64,000 nt of DNA from Siphonodentalium dalli (taxonomy: Eukaryota; Mollusca; Scaphopoda; Gadilida; Siphonodentaliidae): contig CP136063.1 of assembly GCA_032622095.1 (NCBI GenBank), positions 87,765,980 to 87,829,979 of the forward strand, given 5' to 3'. The position numbers were made by a program, and so were the translations under genes. The notes under the pieces were generated by a model. That model had not been told where the DNA came from. It did no database searches and saw only the letters and a program-made list of their open reading frames with translations. Below, one piece after another: positions 1-10,198 of this stretch (positions within the stretch are counted from its first letter, which is position 1; each line of letters begins with the position of its first letter).

Positions 1-227
1 CTTCCATTATAGGACAAATACGCACGGATAAACATCGTATTTGACAGCGACTCAATTATCTTGCTGATTTGCCACAATACGAAAAATTTACGCATAAATT
101 CACAGATGTGACCGCTAAGTGGTAGGTGATAGGGTCGTGTTCGGTGTGAACATAAAATCGCATGCTTTAAACTGCTATGGACAACAGAAAACAGTCGTAA
201 AAATCGTGCCCAGTGTGAATTGACCCT
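1..227. other. No feature recognised
   Basis: AT-rich sequence without a convincing exon, repeat copy or RNA gene. It could be intron or 5' flank of the E1 gene. Confidence 0.4.
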
Positions 228-574
228 AAGTCATAAATATTTGTGTTTTGGTGCAGCCCGGTGTTTCCACATGTCCACTCAGCTCCGATTCCAGGATGTT
301 GCACCAATCAATATTTTATATCTACCTGACATGGACAATTATTCAGCTGGTAATAAAAACATTATAATGGAAATTTATTGGAACCACAACATACAATGTA
401 CATGTAGGTGTTCAGTGCACATCTGTCTATCATTGGAAGCCTACCTCTTTTTTATTTTCATCCCTCTGATGGTTAAATTAAGTTAAGAATTTCGTAAAAA
501 ATCACTGAACAAACTGAAATATCTAAAGTTTTAATATGTGTGTAGTGAGAAACAGACTTTTGCCGGTTGGTTGA
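228..574. repeat. Repeat family G copy (host of MITE-A and MITE-C)
   Basis: Contains TTTGTGTTTTGGTGCA, then GTTTCCACA, CCGATTCCAGGA, CCAATCAATATTTTATATCT and GGAAATTTATTGGAAC. The same order of blocks recurs near 700-790, 1320-1375, 1946-2000 and 3420-3590. The family is otherwise unclassified. Comparing copies gives empty sites for MITE-A and MITE-C. Confidence 0.6.
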
Positions 575-696
575 TACAGTAATGCCCTAAATAATCGACT
601 CCTTAACCACAGAAGAATTATGGGTAACTTTTCAGGATTTAGTCGGAAATATGGCTTGCTGTGGTTAAGGAGTCGATTATTTAGGGCATTACTGTA
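575..696. mobile_element. MITE-A copy 1, short form inside family G
   Basis: Opens TACAGTAATGCCCTAAATAA and closes with its inverse. Family G flank TTGGTTGA lies on the left and TATATTTGTGT on the right. The family G copy at 3430 reads TTGGTTGATATATATTT with no insertion, giving an empty site and a TA target duplication, typical of Tc1/mariner-type elements. This copy lacks the CATTCATCGGAAAGC loop region. Confidence 0.8.
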
Positions 697-788
697 TATA
701 TTTGTGTTTCGGTGCAACTAGGTGTTTCCACAGAGTACTAACAATGTCTGTTCAGTTCCGATTCCAGGAAAGTCACTCCAATCAATAG

Positions 789-1272
789 TTAACCCTTTGA
801 TGACGGGAGCTGCGCTGGCGCAACATTAAAGCCCCTGTGTCAATGCATTCTGTTATATACGCGAGTCGACCATAGGTCTCCTCGAATATATAAGAGAATG
901 CATTGACCTAAAAAAAAAAATTATTATCAATTTTTCTTACATTCTTTAACAATTTTTTTATTTTTCCTTATATTCTTTAACAATTTTATCATTTTTATCA
1001 ATTTTTTCTTACATTCTTTATCAATTTTTATCCATTTTTTCTTACATTTTATACCAACTTTTATGTAATTTTTTTTATGATTATTTCTTAATACATTCTT
1101 TAACAATTTGTTATCATTTTTTTCATTTTTCTTACATTTTTTAACAATTATAAAAAATAATACATTCTCTTATATATGCGAGGTGACCTATGGTCGATTT
1201 GCATATATAAGAGAATGCATTGGCACAGGGTTTTCGCAAAATTTCAGGAAGCTCCAGTCATGAAAGGGTTAA
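789..1272. mobile_element. MITE-C copy 1 (TTAA, CCCTTT ends)
   Basis: Bounded by TTAACCCTTTGATGAC and GTCATGAAAGGGTTAA. Long sub-terminal inverted blocks contain AATGCATTCTCTTATATATG. The core is T-rich with repeated TTTAACAATTTTTATC. TTAA targets with CCCTTT ends are typical of piggyBac-type MITEs. Confidence 0.8.
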
Positions 1273-1374
1273 TATCTATCTGACATGAGCAATTATTCAG
1301 TCGTAATGAAAGCATTTTAAGTACTAACAATGTCTGTTCAGTTCCGATTCCAGGAAAGTCACTGCAATCAATAG

Positions 1375-1898
1375 TTAACCCTTTGATGACGGGAGCTGTG
1401 CTGGCGCAACATTAAAGCCCCTGTGTCAATGCATTCTGTTATATATGCGAGTCGACCATAGGTCTCCTCGCATATATAAGAGAATGCATTGACCTAACAA
1501 AAAAAATTATTATAAATTTTTCTTACATTCTTTAACAATTTTTTTATTTTTCCTTATATTCTTTAACAATTTTATCATTTTTTATAATTTTTTCATTCAT
1601 TCTTTAACAATTTTATCATTTTTATCAATTTTTTCTTACATTCTTTATCAATTTTTATCAATTTTTTCTTACATTTTATACCAACTTTTATGTAATTTTT
1701 TTTATGATTATTTCTTAATACATTCTTTAACAATTTGTTATCATTTTTTTCATTTTTCTTACATTTTTTAACAATTATAAATATAATACATTCTCTTATA
1801 TATGCGAGGTGACCTATGGTCGATTTGCATATATAAGAGAATGCATTGGCACAGGGTTTTCGCAAAATTTCAGGAAGCTCCAGTCATGAAAGGGTTAA
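1375..1898. mobile_element. MITE-C copy 2
   Basis: Same ends and TTAA flanks as copy 1, in the second tandem unit. The T-rich core is longer than in copy 1. The minus-strand 90-codon frame here is low-complexity lysine/asparagine read from the core, not a gene. Confidence 0.8.
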
Positions 1899-2000
1899 TA
1901 TCTATCTGACATGAGCAATTATTCAGTCGTAATGAAAGCATTTTAAGTACTAACAATGTCTGTTCAGTTCCGATTCCAGGAAAGTCACTCCAATCAATAG

Positions 2001-2533
2001 TTAACCCTTTGATGACGGGAGCTGCGCTGGCGCAACATTAAAGCCCCTGTGTCAATGCATTCTGTTATATATGCGAGTCGACCATAGGTCTCCTCGCATA
2101 TATAAGAGAATGCATTGACCTAAAAAAAAAAATTATTATAAATTTTTCTTACATTCTTTAACAATTTTTTTTATTTTTCCTTATATTCTTTAACAATTTT
2201 ATCATTTTTTATAATTTTTTCATTCATTCTTTAACAATTTTATCATTTTTATCAATTTTTATCAATTTTTTACATTCTTTATCAATTTTTATCAATTTTT
2301 TCTTACATTTTATACCAACTTTTATGTAAATTTTTTTATGATTATTTCTTAATACATTCTTTAACAATTTGTTATCATTTTTTTCATTTTTCTTACATTT
2401 TTTAACAATTATAAAAAATAATACATTCTCTTATATATGCGAGGTGACCTATGGTCGATTTGCATATATAAGAGAATGCATTGGCACAGGGTTTTCGCAA
2501 AATTTCAGGAAGCTCCAGTCATGAAAGGGTTAA
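2001..2533. mobile_element. MITE-C copy 3
   Basis: Third tandem unit, with TTAA flanks at 2001-2004 and 2530-2533. Beyond it, family G continues through AAGGAAATTTATTGGAAC. Confidence 0.8.
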
Positions 2534-2580
2534 TATCTATCTGACATGAGCAATTATTCAGTCGTAATGAAAGCATTTTA

Positions 2581-3110
2581 AAAGGAAATTTATTGGAACA
2601 TCACTTATCATGATATAGGTTTTCTTTCAACATGTTCAGTCGTGCACATTGATGGCTACAACTTGTCATTTAGATCATTCTAGAATGGTTAGACATTTAT
2701 AATTTCCAAATTGTACTTAATTGTCTCACTAAGTATTTAATTACTCATTCCACATTCCACTAAGGTATATTAAGATGGATGATAAGGCAGTGTAAATCTG
2801 TATATATACATGTAGAAGAGTAGGATCTGTCTGTCTGCCTATCTGCAATATTTCTGCCAGACCCATGGACTGATTTCAACCAAATTTGGTGTGGTGACTC
2901 AGAGTACCTCGGCAGATGTTATAACATTGTTAATTTTTCAAAATTTTTATTTAAATTTTTTTTTTATAATTTACATTTGTTAAATTGAGCAAGGAGTTCA
3001 ATCTAAAAAAAAATAAAAAATTTAAAGACATATTAGGGACTTGTTCCGGTGCATGGAACTGATAAGTTAGTATTCAGGTGCTACGCCAGCTGGTGGAATG
3101 TTGAATTCTA
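2581..3110. other. End of family G, then unassigned sequence
   Basis: The first 30 bases finish the family G copy. After that a CTGTCTGTCTGCC-type start near 2828 with ATTTCAACCAAATTTGG suggests a single unit of the 130-175 bp tandem-core class, followed by AT-rich sequence. No gene seen. Confidence 0.4.
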
Positions 3111-3114
3111 CTAA

Positions 3115-3380
3115 CATTGCCGAAAATCTGAACCAAATTGACCATACCACTCCATAGAAAACATCGTCTGAAATACGTTCAATTGTAATATTTACTTCTC
3201 GATTCGGGACACAACTATCGGCAATAAACAAACGAAAATGATTTTGGCATTGAGAGTCACTGCATTTAATTGATATGTAAGAATATATGTAAAAATAACT
3301 ACCCTGAGCAAGATTACGCTCCTTTTCTATTTGATCATCCCATCGGAGTGTTTCACATCACTTTAAGATTTTTTTTCTTC
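3115..3380. repeat. Repeat family N copy
   Basis: Shares blocks CCACTCCATAGAAA, GAGAGTCA-TGCATTTAATT, AAAAATAACTAC and GGAGTGTTTCA with 39945-40215 in the same order. About 265 bp and otherwise unclassified. Confidence 0.65.
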
Positions 3381-3419
3381 AAAATGTGCACACAAAAATG
3401 TAAAATTTTAAGATAGCAA

Positions 3420-3590
3420 CAAGCTTTTGGCTGTTGGTTGATATATATTTATGTCTCGGTACAGCCAGGTGATATTATAAATCACTGTCTGCTCTAATTC
3501 CAGGAATGTCCCTCCAATCAATATTTTATATCTATCTTTCAGTTGGTAATGAAAGCATTTAACAAGGAAATTTATTGGAACATAAGGCGA
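3420..3590. repeat. Family G copy without MITE-A or MITE-C
   Basis: Reads GCTGTTGGTTGATATATATT where copy 575 carries MITE-A, and CCAATCAATATTTTATATCT where the 789, 1375 and 2001 copies carry MITE-C. It is the unoccupied reference for both insertions. Confidence 0.7.
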
Positions 3591-3610
3591 CACCAATTTA
3601 ATTAGTCTAC

Positions 3611-4048
3611 AAGCCTTAAAATAGTGTGTCTGTCATTTGCAGAATGAGGTCCCCAAAGGGTGAATTTAGTGAAGCTATCCTGCATGGCAGGCTAGCAATT
3701 ACAAATTCACCCTCTGGGAACCTCATTCTGCTGAGGCCTAAACTGCTACGCGAGACATAGGATTACATTGAAGTTACCTAGTTGAAGTTGGTGATGTTCA
3801 CCCATTAGTCACCTCGATTATACATTTTATCTTCTGAAAATTAGGCGATATAGAAACTTGCCAGAAGGGAAAAAGTAACTAAAAACAATGTTAATTGTAG
3901 ACTATAGATACTTCCCAGAAGTATAAGCAGAATGAGGTTCTCAGAATGTGAATTTACTGATGCTAGCATGCTGTGTGGGGTAGTGTCACTAAATTCATCC
4001 ACTGGGTACCTCATTCTGCAAATGACAGACACACTATTTCAATGCTTG
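3611..4048. mobile_element. MITE-B copy 1
   Basis: Ends CAAGCCTTAAAATAGTGTG and the inverse at 4048. Inside lie two hairpins of about 95 bp opening GCAGAATGAGGTCCCC, with a diverged middle section. Target duplication is not clear in this copy. Confidence 0.8.
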
Positions 4049-4244
4049 TCCGCCTACGTTTTTACCAAAATAGCAACAAAAAACAAACAAATACGCCCAT
4101 GGTGTTCAGCTTGTTTAAAATTCTCACCAAACCTTTCGATCAGTCATTATATCATCGGAAATTGAGAATAACTGAGATATTAATGTGTTGTTTTTTTTTA
4201 TTTTTATTCGCAAATAATGATATCATTGTATCATGTGGAATAAT

Positions 4245-4675
4245 CGCCATTTGCAGAATGAGGTCCCCAGAGGCTGAATTTAGTGACGCTATCTCGAATA
4301 ATGGGCTAGCATCACTAAATTCACCATCTGGGGACCTCATTCTGCTTAGACCTCATCTTCTTTAATATTATCAAATTTCTATAGAAACTTCTTCACATAG
4401 ATTCTATTTCTGTTATAGTTTAGTTTCTCTACATCCCCAAATTGGCAGATGACACATTGCATAATCGAGGTTCCCAATGGGTGTACATCACAATATTCAC
4501 CTTTTGGGAACTTCAATCTGAGTCTTTGTCTCTCATAGCAGATGAGGCCATGCAGAATGAGGTCCCCAGAGGGTGAATTTAGTGATGCTAGCCTGCTATG
4601 CATGATAGGGTCACTAAATTCACCCTATGGGGACCTTATTCTGCTAATGACAGGCACCTCATACTCAGACTTGAA
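4245..4675. mobile_element. MITE-B copy 2
   Basis: Two AGAATGAGGTCCCCAGAGG hairpins flank a middle block with CCCCAAATTGGCAGATGAC. The left terminal repeat is mostly lost; the right one ends CTCAGACTTG. Several overlapping open frames here are palindrome by-products. Confidence 0.75.
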
Positions 4676-5120
4676 TCGGTATGTCAAGATCTGCCTGCGT
4701 TTTTTTTAATTTGTTTTCCTCTATCTAGAGATTTCTTCCCCTGATGTTTGCAAACCAACTGATAATATTGCTGTGGCTTAATGATGGTGTAGGTGATAGT
4801 CTGGAGATAGATTAATTTGCTAATACATCCTTATTCGATATACGGTGCCGCCAATGAAGTGAAAACCTATATCTCACCAGCAGCTCATCGATCTCGATTT
4901 CGCTGACATGATGTAGAGTTTCTCGCCTATATTCTCATTTCATTATAACCCGGTGGAAAAAAAAGTCAAACAATAAATTCATGAGTAGTCTGAGTTCCTA
5001 ATAGAATTTACCCCGAACCGTAGTCGTCTGTTATTGTTCATGAGTGCAATAGGGTATTGGTAGCATGGGAGAGTTATCCTTTCGCAATCACATGGTTGAC
5101 ATTAGTTGTTTTGTTTTCTG
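4676..5120. other. No feature recognised
   Basis: Unique-looking AT-rich sequence between a MITE-B and a tandem-core array. No exon, RNA gene or clear repeat seen. Confidence 0.4.
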
Positions 5121-5123
5121 TTT

Positions 5124-7170
5124 TTAACTCACCTGATACAAAGTCTCTGGTGGAGCTATAGTCATCACTCCTCGTCCGTCGTCCATCCATCCGCCCATCG
5201 TCCATCCATCCCTCCGTTCGTCCCTCCATCAAGAATCGTCTTCTCCAGAACTACCGGTATAAGACCGAATGGGTTCATATTGTGTGTGGATGTTCCCTTG
5301 GTGACTCACATTCAGATTTGTTCAAATAAGGTCACCAGGTCAATTAGTTGCAAAACCAGGTCCATAACAAGTAATTCTTAGAACGTCTTCTTATCAAGAA
5401 CCATTGGGCCGATTTAGCTAATATTTGGTATGGAGTTTCCTTGGATGACTGGGGTTCAGATTTGTTCAAATGGGTTCACTGGGTCAAATAGGGGTCAAGC
5501 CAGCGACATAATTACTATTTCAATGGCCTCGGGGGTAAAAAATATTTGATTCGAGTCGAGGAAGTCACCCATCAAAGCTCAGATTTGTTAGATATCGATT
5601 TTAGAAATCTATTATTTTTCATTATCGGGAATACTTTCTGACTCAGAACACAGTCAAAATTGCGTTATTATTACCACTTGATTTTAGAGTTATCCATCCT
5701 TGTCTGTTTGAATAGTGTTTTTGGTGTACACATCTCGAGCAGGTTACGAAATTGACGGCAATTATTACTCATCTCGAGAAAATAACAAATTTCAAAAATC
5801 AATATCTAATAACTCTGAGCTTTGTTTGATGTGTTCCTCGACTCGAATCAAATATTTTTTACCCCCAAAGCCAAAGAAATAGTAATATAGGACCCTCTGA
5901 TCGGATTGTTGTTGTTGGAATCTGTTTAGATGGGGACCCTCTGTTCGGATTGAGTACCTTTAAACAAATTGAAAAACTAATACCATTACCATTCTGAAGG
6001 TTATGCTCCCTGGCCTTTCACCCAAGTTCACTGCTTTTGCCTCCCTGGTCCCAAAAATAGTATTTACTCAAATTCTTGACAGAGAATCATTAATAAGAAG
6101 CATTATTTTGGTTCCCATTGTATGTTTACACATGTCAAGTGAAATCTGACATATCTATAAACATTCCCTGGAGATCTGCTAGAGGTCATTAATTCCTAAT
6201 TACAACAATATATCATTTGTATTTGATCAAAATTCTCAATAGGACATTTAACACTCCCACACCCACCACCTCAGAAGAGAACATATTTGACACTGCCAGC
6301 TATACTATTTCAGTTAAGATAGGTTCACCAGGTCAAATAGGGGAAAGGCCAAGGGCATACTTTCCATCTATAGTAACCCTTGAAAAGTCTTCTTTGACAG
6401 AATCACCAGGTCTATTTAGCTCACATTTAATATTGAGGCTTCTTTGGTGATTGTGATTCAGATTTGTTCAAGCAGGGTCACCAGGTCAAATAGGTGCAAG
6501 GCCAGGCACAATACTCTTTCTCTCGATAGTAATTGCAAGAACCAAATGGCCTTTTTTGCTTATATTTGGTATGAAATGACCTTGGGTGACAGGATTTCAG
6601 ATTTGTGAAAATGGGATCACAAATTTCAAATAAAGGCAGAGCCAGGGACATAACTATTTCACTCCATAGTAATTCTTAAAACATGTTTGCAAGAAATAGT
6701 TGGCTTATTTAGCATGGAGTGTTCTTGTTTGACTGGAATTCAAATTTGTTAAAATGGGGTCACCAGGTAAAATAGGGGCAAAGCAAAGGACTGTTTCCCC
6801 CCATAATAATTCTTAATATGCATCCTTCACATGAAGGTCTATTTTACTGATATTTAGTTTGAAGGGTTCTTTGTTGACTGGGATTCAAATATATTCATAT
6901 GGGGGTCACGGGTCAAATAGGGCGGGACCAGGGACACAACTATTTGTCTCTATAGTAGTTCTTAAAATGTCTTCACAAGAGAGGTTGGACTATTTAGCTT
7001 ACATATAGTATGGATGGTCCTTTGGTGACTGAGATTAAGATTTGTTAAAATGAGGTCAATCTGTCAAGAAATGGCAGGGCTACAGGACTTACCACTTTTC
7101 TGTCTAAAAAATCATCGATATATCAAACTCATTAAAACATCTACCTTGGAACCACCTGACTGATTAATCT
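5124..7170. repeat. Degraded tandem array, period about 140-150 bp
   Basis: At least eight diverged units share GGTCACCAGGTCAAATAGGG, GACATAACTATTTC and GATTCAGATTTGTTCAAA. Units are seen near 5330, 5474, 6321, 6475, 6612, 6757, 6900 and 7051. The array opens AACTCACCTGATACAAAGTC and a GTCCGTCGTCCATCC run. MITE-E (5505-5963) interrupts it. The layout recalls tandem-core repeats of bivalves. Confidence 0.75.
5505..5963. mobile_element. MITE-E copy 1
   Basis: Fold-back element: GGGGGTAAAAAATATTTGAT, GAGTCGAGGAAGTC and ATCAAAGCTCAGA on the left reappear inverted near 5820-5870. The right end is GAGTACCTTTAA. The left AGGTACTC end is missing or altered. Related copies are at 38854 and 43188. Confidence 0.75.
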
Positions 7171-7734
7171 GACATATGGTGTTTAGGGTCCATAGATAAT
7201 TGGTCTTCAAACATGTCTAAATGGTTTTTAAAAAAGGTGCTTGTGAGATTGGAAATTTCCAACAATTGAGAAAGTTTGAGATGTCGGTTGTGAAATTTCA
7301 ACCTATTAAGGGAGGTGCACGAAATGATTTATGAACTTGGGAGTCCTGTCGGGAGGGGACTTGATATGAGCTGGAGAGGGGAGGGGTGATCAATAGTTTA
7401 CAGTTGATAATTTCAAGGTGGATATTCACTGATCTACACACATGAAGCCTCTTTAGCCACATGTCCTGTTTAGAAATGCTTCTTTTAAAGTGATAATGAA
7501 ATGTTCTGACTGTTGTCGTGTCCAGAGTCCCAGTCTTTTCAGTCTTTGCAGTCAGGTGAGTGACCCCACAGTCATTGACTGTCTTGTTATCACACACCAG
7601 CCATCTTCTCCTGTATAAAATGCAAAAAAAGAGTTGTTCTCTTTGATATATCAGTAGTTTACATGTATATTATTTTGTCATTTTTATATAAGCCCATTTT
7701 GAAAAACCGACGTTTTATGTTATTGTTCTGAGTG
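7171..7734. other. No gene recognised
   Basis: Includes a minus-strand frame of 99 codons (7298-7597) with no recognised domain and no exon-like family match. Otherwise ordinary AT-rich sequence. Confidence 0.35.
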
Positions 7735-8062
7735 TCTGTCAATGCGTCTTCTGTCTGTCTGTCTGTCCATCATTCACTTTTTTCATTTCCGGATGATAAC
7801 TTTAGTAAGTCTGAACTGAATGGACTTAAATTTATTATGTGGGTTTACTAGCACACAATACAGGTCAAGTTCGTATTTGGGTTCCGCCCGGAAACTTTTA
7901 TCAGAGTTATGGCCTTTTTGTTGGAATTTGCACTTAATTTTTGTTTCCGGATGATAACTTTAGTAAGTCTGAATTGAATGGAATGAAACTTTTTATGTGA
8001 ATACAGGTCAAGTTAAAATTATGAGTTATGGCCCATTGTTAAAATTACTGAGTAAAAACCTG
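7735..8062. repeat. Two-unit tandem-core repeat, about 159 bp
   Basis: A CTGTCTGTCTGTCTGTCC run is followed by two units opening TTTCCGGATGATAACTTTAG at 7785 and 7944. Both contain CAGGTCAAGTT and a GAGTTATGGCC block. Confidence 0.7.
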
Positions 8063-8466
8063 AGTTTAGTGTGTCTGTCATTTGCAGAATGAGGTCCTCA
8101 GAGGGTGAATTTAGTGATGCTATCTCACATAGTGGGCTAGCATCAGCAAATTCACTCTCTGGGGACCTCGTTCTACATGGCCTCATCTGCTATGGGAGAC
8201 ATAGACTCAGATTGAAGTTCCCAAATGGTGAATATTGTGATGTACACCCATTGGGAACCTCGATTCTGCAATGCGTCGTCTGCCAATTTGGGGATATAGA
8301 GAAACAAAACTAAAAAAGAAATAGAATCTAAGCTTCTATAGAAATTTTATAATAAAGAAACTTTCCAGAGAAGATTAGGCCTAAGCAGAATGAGGTCCCC
8401 AGCGGGTGAATATAGTGAAGCTAGCCCGCTATTCTCGAAATGACAGACACGCTATAATCAGGCTTG
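8063..8466. mobile_element. MITE-B copy 3
   Basis: Left end TGAGTTTAGTGTGTCTGTC, right end ending ATCAGGCTTG. Contains GCAGAATGAGGTCC hairpins and the middle block with CCAATTTGGGGATATAGAG. Confidence 0.8.
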
Positions 8467-8579
8467 AGGCTAACTGATGGTCACAACTTACAAATAAAGA
8501 TAAGTCAAATATATATTTGTAAATACCTGTAAATATTTTCTTTGCACAACTGCACTTATTTTCTGTGTTAATTTGCAGC

Positions 8580-8670
8580 TTAGGCATAATGAACTTATGA
8601 AACGGAAACTTTGACTACATCATGATCCAGAGGCTGAAATGACAATAAAACCCGTACAAATCAAATCTTT
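8580..8670 (+). repeat. SINE tail fragment
   Basis: GGCTGAAATGACAATAAAAC resembles the SINE tail at 34740-34790, GAGCTGAAATGACGATAAAC. The body is not preserved. Confidence 0.4.
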
Positions 8671-8916
8671 GGACTGTCAACACTACATGTCCTCCACATG
8701 GACTGTTATAATTAAAACAAAACAATGACATAATACTTTATCATGATAGAAGGGCTGCATTGGATTATGCTAACAAGGAGATTTGTTGTAATAACATTGA
8801 GTAATCATAAACAAACTTGTGAATATTTCATGGATAATAGTGTAGACTACAAAATGCAAGATAGAACAGAGAATTTGGAATTATTTAGGATATGGATATT
8901 GATTTGCTTATGTTCC

Positions 8917-9137
8917 ACAGTAATGCCCAAAGTTCATTATATGACCATTTAACCACAGCAGAATTATGAGAAATTTTTCAGGATTTAGTTGGAAATATGG
9001 CTTAATGACATTCATCGGAAAGCTCTCACCGAGAGCTTTCCGATGAATGGCAGCAAGCCATATTTCCGACTAAATCCTGACAAATTTCCCATAATTCTGC
9101 TGTGGTTTAGGGGTCGATTATTTAGGACATTACTGTA
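8917..9137. mobile_element. MITE-A copy 2
   Basis: Fold-back of about 220 bp: ACAGTAATGCCC at the left, ACATTACTGTA at the right, loop CGGAAAGCTCTCACCGAGAG. Both arms carry AACCACAGCAGAATTATG. Confidence 0.88.
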
Positions 9138-9262
9138 GATTATGGATGCAAGTTTGTCTGACAGTTTGTGTAGAATGAAAAAGTGTTCCAAACACAAAAA
9201 ATAAATCAACTTGCATCAATACTCCATGGGACGTGTCAAACTCAACATCCATTCCTTATATT

Positions 9263-9479
9263 TACAGTAATGTCCTAAATAATCGACCCCTAAACCACCA
9301 CAGAATTATGGGAAATTTCTCAGGATTTAGTCAGAAATATGGCTTGTTGCCATTCATCGGAAAGCTCTCGGTGATAGCTTTCCAATGAATGGCAGCAAGC
9401 CATATTTCTGACTAAATCCTGAAAAATTACCCATAATTCTGCTGTGGTTAAAGGGTCATATACTTCGGGCATTACTGTA
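9263..9479. mobile_element. MITE-A copy 3
   Basis: TACAGTAATGTCCTAAATAA to GGGCATTACTGTA, 126 bp after copy 2. Near-perfect arms with a CTCTCGGTGATAG loop. Confidence 0.9.
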
Positions 9480-9934
9480 CACTCAACTGGAAAATTTAGA
9501 GCTTACATAGCACATATTTTAAATGGTATGGTAAGTTGCATGCTGCTTCCATACAATATTGATACACATTGGGTAGGCTCCTGCGATTGACAATTTGTTC
9601 ATAAAATTGAACCTCAAATCGAATTGAGGGCTAGATTTCACATCGAATCGAACCACAGTAATAGAAAATTCAGTTACATTAACAATGGAATTTCGCTGAA
9701 GGCAGTTATAGAAAACATGACAGGTAATTTATAACTTCATCATGGCTCTACACTCTAATATTTTGGCTGATTATGCTGGAAATTGATTTGAAAAATGAAA
9801 TCAATGATTACTAGAAGGAGATTCTGTACATGAATACTATAGAGGAAACGATTTTTGGGAATTAACACAGAGACAGAGATATTTAACTTTAGCATGCGGC
9901 GTTATACTTTGGTGCAAGGGTAGTAATCAAATGT

Positions 9935-10135
9935 GTTCAAAATCGGTTATGTATGAATTGGAAATTTTAATCCAGAAATGAGTATGTTCGATATCAGTTC
10001 GGATCAAGTTTGTAAAAAAATGTACTGCTATTATATAGTACCCATTATAATGTTTTGCGACAAATAAAACACAAATAAAAAGTTGCATGTGCATGGTTTC
10101 GAAACCATGTGCGCGGGCCTGAAAAATGTTTGACT
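9935..10135. repeat. Repeat family M copy
   Basis: Shares GATATCAGTTCGGA-like, TTGCA-ATG and CCATGTGCGCGGGCCTGA blocks with 60235-60390, ending just before exon 1. Unclassified. Confidence 0.45.
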
Positions 10136-10169
10136 TTGCATGGACTAATATGATCTTTTATTTTTTCAG

Positions 10170-10198
10170 CCAAAGATATTGCCCTAGCCGGTGTTAAG
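10170..10198 (+). CDS. UBA6: UBA6 exon 1 of window (29 nt)
   Basis: Acceptor ttttttcag precedes 10170 and donor gt follows 10198. Two bases complete an alanine codon begun upstream, then the exon reads KDIALAGVK, the helix and strand after the GGLGxEIAKN loop of the inactive adenylation domain. It is a microexon, recognised because it joins in phase 0 to the next exon and matches the KN-LAGVK block of the family. The preceding exon is not visible in 1-10169. Confidence 0.85.

Larger units (their letters stand above)
734..2580. repeat. Three tandem copies of a 590-635 bp unit carrying MITE-C
   Basis: Units begin AGTACTAACAATGTC at 734, about 1320 and 1946. Each consists of a piece of family G with a MITE-C inserted in it, and ends in AATGAAAGCATTTTA. 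Copies are nearly identical apart from indels in the T-rich core, so the triplication is young. Confidence 0.88.

Noticed and set aside
734-2580. CRISPR-like array of spaced repeats
   Set aside because: Units of about 600 bp with a MITE inside, in a eukaryotic genome; no short repeat and spacer pattern.
3973-4365. Plus-strand open frame of 130 codons
   Set aside because: Spans the end of one MITE-B and the start of another; the peptide motifs GDLILL and NSPSG recur in all MITE-B copies.
1-10169. Upstream E1 exon with start codon and GGLGxEIAKN motif
   Set aside because: Searched for a frame ending in GVEIA before a donor of matching phase; none was convincing, so it is presumed to lie outside the window.
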